The notes under the pieces are model-generated. The model saw only the letters and a program-made list of their open reading frames with translations, ran no database searches and was not told the origin of the DNA. A program made the translations under genes and the position numbers. This document shows, in pieces, positions 1 through 8,547 of a DNA stretch of 64,000 nt. This DNA is from Sipunculus nudus (Eukaryota; Annelida; Sipuncula; Golfingiida; Sipunculidae): positions 49,047,429 to 49,111,428 of the forward strand of contig CM049312.1 in NCBI GenBank assembly GCA_026874595.1. Reading direction: 5' to 3'. Every line of letters starts with the position of its first letter. The stretch's first letter is position 1.

Positions 1-109
1 ATAATTACAACTACTATTGCTTTAAACTAAATTTACAAATATATTCATGATATCTGCTTAAATAAATAAAATTTCTTGTTTTCACTGCTACTTAATGAAT
101 GTATTGCAG

Positions 110-421
110 CCTGGGACTTCTTTGGAGCTCGCCATAGATGAACTCAAGGTGAAAAATCAGGAACTTCAGAGGACCCAGCCATACATACTTCACATAAAGC
201 CAAGGACATTCTTTGTGATGGCAGAAGATCAAGCTATGAGGATCGAACCGAGCACTATGGCAGTGGCGATGGACAGCCTTTTTAAGGCTTTTTATGCATT
301 TAACACACAGTTTCCCAAGCCTCTGTCTGTTTTTTATGGGTTTATGGCCAATTTTTGTTTTAATGTTGAGGGAATTAGGGTCACGCCAAAGGCAGAGAAA
401 CTTTGGGGGGGATATCTGTAA
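110..421 (+). pseudogene. Terminal exon of SAM-type gene family, left copy
   Basis: An ORF begins right after a splice-acceptor-like ttgcag (104-109) and encodes about 100 residues, including QPYIL and the motif FPKPLSVFYGFMANF. From memory, this resembles the C-terminal module of large invertebrate and fish families often labelled SAM-domain-containing-3-like; I could not verify this by search. An extra G in the G-run near 407-412 shifts the end to KLWGGYL, while the right-arm copy reads on to a stop overlapping a poly(A) signal. AATAAA lies at 430-435. No upstream exons are in the window on this side, so it is an exon fragment. Confidence 0.5.
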
Positions 422-1794
422 TGCAGCTGAATAAAATCTGAATTTTAGGCCAAGAAAAAAATAAGCTTTGGATCTGAGGCACTTTTTTCAGAAGTCAATG
501 TGGGCGGGCGTTTTTTTTTATTTTTAATTTTTTGTATGTTTCTATAAATATGTCAAATAATAAGGGAAAAGCCTGATAATAACAGATTTATTTTGCTAAA
601 CAAGTAAAAGCACTACATTACAATGGAAATTTAACAAAATTGTAAGATTTAATCTTCTTGAAAGAAATGTTCAAGCAGTTGGAGATCAAAATTGGCAAGG
701 TTCTGTTGAAAAAAAAATAAAAATTGTTGATGTAGGGGTTTAAAATTGACGTGGGTGGTGCCTGAGAACCACACCTTTTATTTTTATATGGCCTTATCAT
801 TACACGTTCTTCTGATTGGTGTTATTTTGCTATAGCAGCAAAATGCTTCTGATTGGCATATTTTGCTATAGAAGCAAAACTACTGTGCCAATTTATTGTA
901 TATCTTAGAGGAAAGATTCTTGGATGATCCTTGTTCAGATTTTTTGGCTTTAATATGTGACCTTGAACTGTAACATATGACATGGCACGAGTATATCTTT
1001 ATATGATACAGATAAGAAGAGGGATATATGCTTTAATTTAACTACTGTCACAACCTGTGATTGGTTTTTCATGGAAAGTTCAGTGTATTTTTAAGGTCTC
1101 AGAACTGTCTCAGGAGCATGTGTAAGCACTGTTTCCATTTTTTCCTTATATTTTTATATTAACTATATATTATCTACTGATCATGGACCCCTTGACTCGT
1201 CTGAAAGCTGATAATGTGCTTTACTGTTTGGCATATGGAAACACTGGCATATCTGACACATGGTTGATTTAATATAGATTTGAAAATATTTTAATTAGTT
1301 TAGCATACCTGTAGCAGATACAGAATATCTGATACAGAATTCACCATGTTAAAATACAGGTAAAACTTAGCGAATGTCGTTTTATTTGGGGTGGTAACTT
1401 TCAAAATAATTTTATATGCATGGTATTCACGTTTTTTAAAATGACCTTGAGTAAAGTTATTTTTCAAATTTTCATCTGTAAAAGGCTTCCCATTAAAGGC
1501 AGGCAAAAAAAAAATTAAATAAAAATTGTGTTTTAGAACATACATATGTTGAAAAAATTGTTTTTGATCATAAATGGCTGACAATTGCATTTAAAGTTAA
1601 TTATATGAAACTATTAAAATTGCTTTTCTATCTTAAAAAAAACCCCAACATTTTCATTAAAAAATTGTAGAGAATATTTTAAGTTTTCAGAATGTGTACA
1701 TGGCAGGTGGTCACAGAGCAACAGTTTAGTTGCTTTCTTGTATTTAAAAGAACAGACAAGATATTACTGGAAGGGTAAAATAAATAAAATATAT
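422..1794. other. Non-coding arm sequence, no gene recognised
   Basis: AT-rich sequence, repeated at about 31250-32610. A 35-40 bp unit (cttctgattgg...ttttgctata) occurs twice at 808-886. On the minus strand, about 1300-1500 (right copy 31522-31737, plus strand) there is an open stretch preceded by a pyrimidine tract that could be a decayed exon. I do not recognise its product. Confidence 0.4.
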
Positions 1795-1802
1795 GTACAG
1801 AA

Positions 1803-1962
1803 CACAGGCACTCGTTTCCAGCACTACAATGTCCTAGAAACGATAAACACATTGAGTATGGGCGGTATACCCATTATAAGAGAACTTATAATGGGTATAT
1901 CGCCCATACTCAACATGTTTACCGTTTCTAGGCAATTGTAGTGCTGTAAACGAGTGCCTGTG
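1803..1962. mobile_element. 160-bp hairpin MITE with 8-bp TSD (left copy)
   Basis: Almost the whole element is one inverted repeat, starting CACAGGCACTCGTTT and ending with its complement; the loop near 1882 is only a few bases. It is flanked by a perfect 8-bp direct repeat GTACAGAA at 1795-1802 and 1963-1970. An 8-bp target duplication with CA...TG ends points to hAT-type transposase mobilisation (established family rule); no coding capacity is present. The arms differ at a few sites, for example GTCCT versus GCAAT, showing age. Confidence 0.85.
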
Positions 1963-1989
1963 GTACAGAACATGGAGTTTTGTTTTCTA

Positions 1990-2245
1990 TACTACATGGA
2001 GAAATTGTGTATATAACAACAAACTTGTGTTCTTAAAACACATGTAAATTGTTTATACAATACACAAACATTTTGTTAAAGCGACACAAGCTAATTGTCA
2101 GGACCACACAATACTTGTGTGTATTACGTATTCCACACAAGTTACCGTGTTAAATCAACACAAGTTGGTGTTGTTCAAATACGACACAAGTGTTCCACGG
2201 AACTCAAACTTGTGTGTGGACAACACAAGTGTTTTTACAGTGAAT
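1990..2245. repeat. Cluster of ACACAAG/CTTGTGT motifs (left copy)
   Basis: About eight copies of CTTGTGT or its complement occur in roughly 230 bp in both orientations, ending at cacaagtgtttttacagtg. The edge CACTGTAAAAACAC also occurs at the border of a shorter cluster at 47365-47445, which suggests a small non-autonomous element with that terminus. The diverged locus near 54780 lacks the cluster. Confidence 0.6.
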
Positions 2246-2389
2246 TAAGGTTCGTACATCTGTCACTTGATAAACGCTTCGGAACTCTTACAATAGCGGT
2301 ATAACGTGGTAGCGGTATATAACGCGGTATTTGCCACCCTGTAAACAACACACAGGTGCCCAGTGCTATTTTTAGCATTTCCATCGCGC

Positions 2390-2720
2390 GGGTATTTGAT
2401 TGAGAGTTAAAGAGTTTATTTGCATATGACGACCTGTCAGGGCTTCAACGCGATTGGCGGAAAGAGACCCGCCCAGCAGCCCCAGAAAGAGAGCCAATCA
2501 GAGATTCATAGTATACTACACGCATGCGCGTTAAGTTTCATTCATGTGTTTTCATGGCGGGAAATTGTTCGTGTGCAACAATTCCTGTGCTCTCAAATGT
2601 GATGCTACAAGCATACACACAGTGATCGGTGATCCTTATTATAGAAAGTGGCTGATTTCATCCGGAATTTCCATAATCACAACCTCGTAGTCACATGTTC
2701 GCAGCCATTTTAACGAAGGG
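2390..2720. promoter_or_regulatory. Promoter-like block: octamer, CCAAT, NRF1, E2F (left copy)
   Basis: Dense textbook motifs: octamer ATTTGCAT (2418-2425), inverted CCAAT (ATTGG 2453-2457), CCAAT (2494-2498), NRF1-type GCATGCGC (2522-2529) and E2F-type GGCGGGAAA (2556-2564). The block is locally GC-rich in AT-rich surroundings. The same set in the same order is kept in a clearly diverged copy at 54375-54720. No downstream gene is recognised, so the product it would drive is unknown. It could be the internal promoter of a repeat family or a captured host promoter. Confidence 0.55.
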
Positions 2721-3340
2721 ATTTAAATAAGTCGACTTTTTCCGCCTTCGGCCTAATGATTTCTTGTCTACAGAGGATTTTCCACGCGATGTCAAGAATG
2801 TCACAATAGTTTCGTGACCCTGCGCTGAGGTGGCATCCGAAACTGAGCTCGGCAGAACCATTCAAAAGCCAGACTTTTTCGGACACCTTGTGGAAAATAT
2901 TTTACAATCCCTGCTAATATAATATATTACAGTCAGCACTTTTAATGTTTTCGAACGTAAGCGGTCCATCATTACAAGAATAACATAAAACTGAATTCGG
3001 ATAAGATCGTGATGAAACGTGAAAGTATGAAGGAGAACATTTGAACGGTTTGACTCGAGGAAGATCTCCGACGAAAATCTTTTTATCTCTGCAGATCCTC
3101 GGATTTTAGATGATCATGAGAAAGACCAGGGAAATGTTTACCAACCATGGGCACGCAAATGCGGTCCCTTAAAAAATAACCGACTCTGTCGTGTGGGTCG
3201 CATTTTGTCGGAGGTGACTGCGAGTTTACTTTTTCAGGGGATTTATATCACGACTCATGGACACATTTTATAACGGCGGCAAAAAAAATAAAGACAGGGA
3301 CTTAATTTACAAATTCTCACAACTAGGCGGGTCTGAGAAA
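2721..3340. other. Non-coding sequence between promoter block and LINE
   Basis: Moderately GC-rich sequence, mirrored at about 29700-30330. Part of it (about 2760-2950) also has a diverged homologue at 54140-54360, so it belongs to the same dispersed repeat as the promoter-like block. No ORF of note. The 3' untranslated part of the neighbouring LINE probably occupies its right end. Confidence 0.4.
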
Positions 3341-3347
3341 CGAAAAA

Positions 3348-5060
3348 TTAAATAAGTATGGCCTTATTGGAATAGCTATTGCGTGTATCATGTTGGTGGA
3401 CTTGGTGAACAAAAGTGAACCGGTCGGTCATATAGGACGGACTTAAGTTAATTAGACATTTAAACATAAGGATGCGAGTCAGAAATTCATGTCTTTGTTC
3501 AACTGAATTAATGCCAAGGAACTGACGGATAACTGTAATGCTACATTCATGATTAAAATTGCGACTCATAATACGTGCGGCTCAATTTTGAAGACTTTGA
3601 ATGCGAGTAAGACATGAAGAAGGCGCATTTCACCAGACTGTGAGGCCGTAGTCATGCAATATGTGGCTCAATCAGGCCTGTGTACATTTTCAGTGCGTTG
3701 TCTTGAGGTATCGACTGCACCTAAAAAGTGCACCTACTTTAGAGGAGAGCTTTTTGCATACTTGTTCAGAGTGATCCGACCATGTCAGGTTTTCATTCAG
3801 CACTAACCCAAAGTAAGTGATACTGTTATAGATTGTTTGATGGGCTGGTCAAATACTGTGATATAAGGGCTAAAGTCTCCATAGAACGGGATCTGAAGAG
3901 GACGTTTGAATGTTTTTTCGATATTGATGGAAAACTGATTATCATAAAACCATTTAGATAAAGTAGTGTCGCCGGGTTGAAATTCCTGCCTAATTTTGTT
4001 AGGATCATTACTTGTATAGTAAATAATGGTGTCATCCGCAAAAAGATTACATTGAAAATTGCCAGTGTTTCCAGAAATATCATTGACATAAATTAAAATA
4101 ATATGGGCCCTATAATACAGAACCATGGGATATTCCAATTTTCACAGAATGCTGTGAAGATACTGCGTTAGCTTTTTTTATATATACCGCATGCGATCTA
4201 TCGGAAAGATATAGTTCTTAACTAGTTCATGTGTTTTACCATGGAAACCGTAATTTTTTATTTTTTCAAAGGGAATGTCATGACTGATGGTGTCGAAACA
4301 TTTCTCGAGATCGAAGAAGCAAGCCCCTGTTAAACGTTTAGTATCAATTGCATGGAGCCATTTGTCCACAACTTTATATATGTAAACTTGTTTGAGTTAT
4401 TATGTCATGTTGATTAAAGTGGTATAAAATTTGAGCATGTAGAACCTTTTCAAGTATGCATGCTAAATGAGGAAGAACAGAAATAGGCCGAAAATTATTA
4501 ATATCTTCTTTGGATCCTTTACCTTTGTATATGGGAGTGATTCTTGCGGATTTCCATTCAGTGGGGAAGATAGCTTGGTTATAAGGTGGTTATAAGCTGA
4601 CCATATTATATATATGTGAGGCTTTTCTCACCAGTCTGGAATCTATGCCGTTGTCATCGATTTTACTTTCGAGAGACAGGCTTGTTAGAAACTGCTGTAC
4701 TAGAGAGGAAGTTATGAGATTAAATTCAAAGTTACTGGACGATGTTTTGATGTCAAAACTTTGCATGGACGAAGATAATTTGTCAGACAGTTGAAGGCCA
4801 ACATCAGCAAAGTGTTTGGCCGCTTCTTCAATATTAATGTGCCGGAGATGTGCCATTCTGAGCTATCTCCAAGATGCTGTTCACAACGTTCCATATCTTT
4901 TTTTTGGTTCATACCAGCTTGGCCTATCTTAGTCATATAAAAACTACGTTTATGTTGTTTGATTTTAATATTAACTAAATTTCGAAGTTGTTTATATATA
5001 ACTAAGTCAGTCTCAATGTGGTTTTTGAGCCATTTTTTATGCATGAAGTTGCGTCCCTGA
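3348..5060 (-). mobile_element. Degenerate Jockey/CR1-like LINE ORF2 fragment (left copy)
   Basis: Minus-strand pieces in different frames give, in order, reverse transcriptase blocks: NNFRPFSVLPHL, a catalytic FADDTIIYY (about 4010-4040), then the typical C-terminal stretch ending near LSPSYMTDRF. The family encodes an endonuclease plus reverse transcriptase used for target-primed insertion. Only RT and the C-terminus remain; the endonuclease is absent, so the copy is 5'-truncated. Stops and frameshifts occur throughout, including within the GSVL/GP block. The right-arm copy at 27970-29760 shares these defects, so it was dead before duplication. Clade assignment (Jockey versus CR1) is tentative. 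Confidence 0.8.
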
Positions 5061-5237
5061 GAAGAAAGTTATAATTACTATCTACATAACAACAAGAGAC
5101 TTCCGTAGCTTATGACTTCAGTTTATTATTAAGTGATTTTACACCGTCCCCTGCACTTTTTGAGTTGAGTCTAGGGGTAATGCTGCAGATTTGATTCATG
5201 AGCCGCACGTGAATGCATCTCAATGTACGGTATATAT

Positions 5238-6761
5238 GTTGGAGCCTATTTGCGGATATGGCCCATCTGCCGATGGGCTTGGCCCATATGAGAATCCGTT
5301 ATTGGTCTGCCCATCTGCAGACGGGCAGCCCAATGACGGATTTGATACCATACACTTTCTGGTCCATCTGCAGATGGGCTTGGCCCAATAACTGATTTTA
5401 GTTTTTGTTAGTAATACGTTATTATTTTATTATCTTGATGACTTTTGTGCTCAGACAAACATTTCTCATAACTTAAATGTGTTTATTGAAACACAAATCA
5501 CTATCACAGCCTTACATCAATAATTTAACATCAAAATTTCATAGATGTGCATTCAGTGTTACAATAATCCTTTTAATAATATTATTCAAACAATTAATAA
5601 TTAGACTACATTGCATTTATGTGATGTTAAGAGTTTAATGAGGTTCATTAATTATTTGAATGGTTTGTAAGGTAATAATTAACTGACGTGTTTCTTTATA
5701 GATGAATGGTCTGTTAGGTAAGCTATCGGGTTTCTTTATATATAGTTCGATCAAAGAGACTCTGAGAAGTTCAGTTTTTCGTTATATACCAGTAACCTGG
5801 TAGGTCAGCATTAGTTCTTGCAGTTTGATAGAATGGACAACACACGCCATCGCGAACTGCCGGATGCGCACATCAGTAATGCCTTATCAACTATATTTAC
5901 CCTCGGCATCATCTCTGTGATATCCTGAAAAAAGGAGTACTGCCCGACTTCCATGCTGTTCTCATCACCAGGACGCCAACATTTAGAACTGTAAGAATGC
6001 TAAGTAGAGAGCTTATCAATAAGACACTTCTCCAAAACAAACTGTAACAAGATGTATTATTGTGATGATAGTGCATAATTGTGATTGACTCTGAGATCAA
6101 ATAACTCTGAGAGAGTGTTTGCTACATATATAACTATTTTATTGTCAAAATGTACATATATGGTAACCTTGATATATATGCGGTTATTTAAATGAATTTG
6201 AGAAACTGATTTTGTACCATATATAATTTCTCTTTCGTAAAATTGTATGGTACCATGGAAGTAACATCTATGTGGTAATGTAAATGAATTTTTTTCGCAA
6301 CAGCTGTAATTACTCTTTGGTAAAAAGTAAACCTCATTAAATTTTTAACATCACATGAATGCAATGTAGACTAATTAAAAATTGTGTGCAAAAAAGTTAT
6401 TAAATAGGGGATTGTAACACTGAATGCACATCTCTGTAGTTTTCTATGCTCATCTATGTGATTGTTATGATAAAATTATTGAGATAAGGCTGTGATAGTG
6501 ATTTATGTTTCAATAAACACATTTAAGTTCTGAGAATTGTTTGTCTGAGTACAAAAGTCCTCAAGATAATAAAATAAAAACGTATTACTAACAAAAACTA
6601 AAATCGGTTATTGGGCCAAGCCCATCTGCAGATGGGCCAGAAAGTGCATGGTATTAAATCCGTTATTGGGCTGCCCATTGGCAGATGGGCAGCCTAATAA
6701 CGGATCCTCATATTGGCCAAACCCATCGGCAGATGGGCCAGATCCGCAAACGGGCTCCAAC
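5238..6761. mobile_element. 1.5-kb foldback element with long inverted repeats (left copy)
   Basis: Begins GTTGGAGCC and ends GGCTCCAAC. The outer approximately 420 bp on each side (to about 5660 and from about 6330) are inverted copies containing nested GCCCATCTGC/GATGGGC palindromes. The middle carries no credible ORF. It sits in a TATATATA tract, and an unoccupied version of the same flank is present at 20393-20400, which fixes the ends to within a few bases. The target duplication is ambiguous (2-6 bp of TA) because the site is itself TA-repetitive. No transposase is encoded. Confidence 0.85.
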
Positions 6762-6768
6762 ATATATA

Positions 6769-7008
6769 CAAATTAACAACATTCTCAGGTTCAGACGTGA
6801 AAAAACATACCTTGAACGCTAATTTTACACATCTTATTCTTGTTGCTGGATACATATCATACAATTTAACAATAAATAGTTCGCTAGTAAACGATATCCA
6901 TACCAAACAACACTTGTTGATGTAAGCAACCCAGTTACCTGTAGAAATACATCAAAGGAAGGAAACCTGCTCACTCGGAAGCCAACACTGATTAATTAAT
7001 TAATTAAC
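6769..7008. repeat. Host repeat flanking the foldback element (left copy)
   Basis: Reverse complement of a repeat also found at 26140-26379 and 20065-20420, running from near the TATATA site to a taattaattaattaa border next to LINE A. The three copies allow filled and empty states of the foldback site to be compared. No coding content seen. Confidence 0.75.
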
Positions 7009-7250
7009 GGCACCGAAATTTGATGGAGGACACTTGGTGCTCCATGATGAACAGTCACATATTTGGAGGAGCACTATTTTGGCCGAATAAAGGCAGGAAT
7101 ACTTTGTGCATTTTGCCAATAATTGGAGATGTAGAAGAATTTTAACCAGTGCATCTCCTGGAGCTATTTTTGTATGAAAAAGTGACAGACAAGTGAGTAA
7201 TTTGGAAATTTTATGATATAAATACTAAGAGAAAGAGACAGAGAGCCAAA

Positions 7251-8544
7251 ATGGGAGAAACAGCTGTGCTTCCTGTATTCATCCGTGACAGAGACATTGT
7301 TTTGTCTGAACAAAGCCCATTGACCCCTTACAGAATGTCCAGTGCAGTGGCCGAGTGCATAACCTTTAAGGGTATTTAAGGCTGTGAAAAGGTAGGGGGC
7401 CTGTGGAGGATTTACTTAAAATCAGAGGAATACAGAACCAAACTTCTAACAGAAGGAATTACCATTGAAAATCAGCTCGTACAAATTTTTTATCAAAACC
7501 CATTTGCATCTGGAAATAAGGATCCATCCAAAAGCACAATTAAGGTCACTGTGAAGGACATTCCATTGTCTTTCAATAATGATGAAATTAAATCAATGCT
7601 TGAGGAGCTGGGTGCTGAACTCTGTAGTGACTTGAAATATGGACACATTAGAGATGATGAAGGAAAACTTCCATGAAGAATGGAGACAGATATGCTTATG
7701 TGTTTGAACTGAAATTGAAAGAAAACCCATTACCACGCAAGGCTGTTTGTGGAGGATTCAAGTGCTATATTTTCCATAAACATCAAGCAGACAATTCAGC
7801 TCATACAGTATGTAGAAACTGCTGGCAGAGTGGACACTGGAGGAGTAAATGCCCAAATGCCAGGGCCTGTGCAGTATGTAAAAGCTCTGGGCATATTGAG
7901 GGATCACCTGAATGTAAAGATTATCTTGACAACATGGACGATGTTAAATCTGTATTTGTTGCCAGTGATCCTCTTTTTCATCTTTTCATCAGGAAACCTT
8001 CAGTGTCTATGGACTTGACTTTGAAAGTGTGGAGCAAGCATTTCAATACACAAGAGCAATATATTCAGGACGGCTTGATGTGTCTGCAAAAATAAAAGAA
8101 TCTGAGAGTCCATATGAGGTCCGGGAATTATCAACCCTGGTCAAATCTGATGCAGATTGGGACTCTCAGAAAATCAAAGTGATGACTGACATTCTAAACA
8201 GGAAGCAGAAGTGCAGTGAATCATTTACAGAAGCCTTGCTTCAATCTGGATCTAAGGTTCTTGTAAACCCGAAGGTAGGTGATCTCTTCTGGGGAACAGG
8301 CCTGAGCTTTGATCTCAGTGCTAATACAAGGCCTCAGGCGTGGCCAGGGAGAAACCAGTGTAGAGCTATTCTCATGTCCATGCGTGACCAGATACCCAAA
8401 GAGGACAATCCAGATCATGATACCCTGGTAGGCCCACAGATGATAAAAAGATTATCATCCGCATCCAGTGGTAAGTCACCTGGTCCTGAAGAAATCCAGC
8501 AGCAAGTTAAGAGGACGGGAAAAAAGAAGTGGACTTTATATTGA
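7251..8544 (+). pseudogene. LINE A ORF1: zinc knuckles plus NADAR-like domain
   Basis: Starts MGETAVLPVF at 7251. An N-terminal region (VKDIPLSFNNDEIKSML) looks like a gag-type nucleic-acid-binding fold. A perfect CX2CX4HX4C zinc knuckle follows at 7811-7852, with a second CX2CX4HX6C after it. The region about 7990-8310 reads YGLDFESVEQAFQY ... DWDSQ ... GDLFWGTGLS, matching the NADAR/YbiA fold pattern (S-E-x-x-x-Q helix, W-G-x-G end). NADAR proteins bind or hydrolyse ADP-ribose- or riboflavin-intermediate-type substrates in characterised bacterial members; activity here is unknown. Lesions: stop at about 7377, frame change near 7672, and an 8-bp insertion near 7990 absent from the right copy. 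The stop UGA is one codon before the ORF2 AUG. Confidence 0.7.
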
Positions 8545-8547
8545 ACA

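Noticed and set aside
5909-6100. 63-codon ORF in the middle of the foldback element as a transposase
   Set aside because: Too short, hydrophobic by composition, no catalytic motifs, and preserved in the right arm only because the DNA is duplicated.
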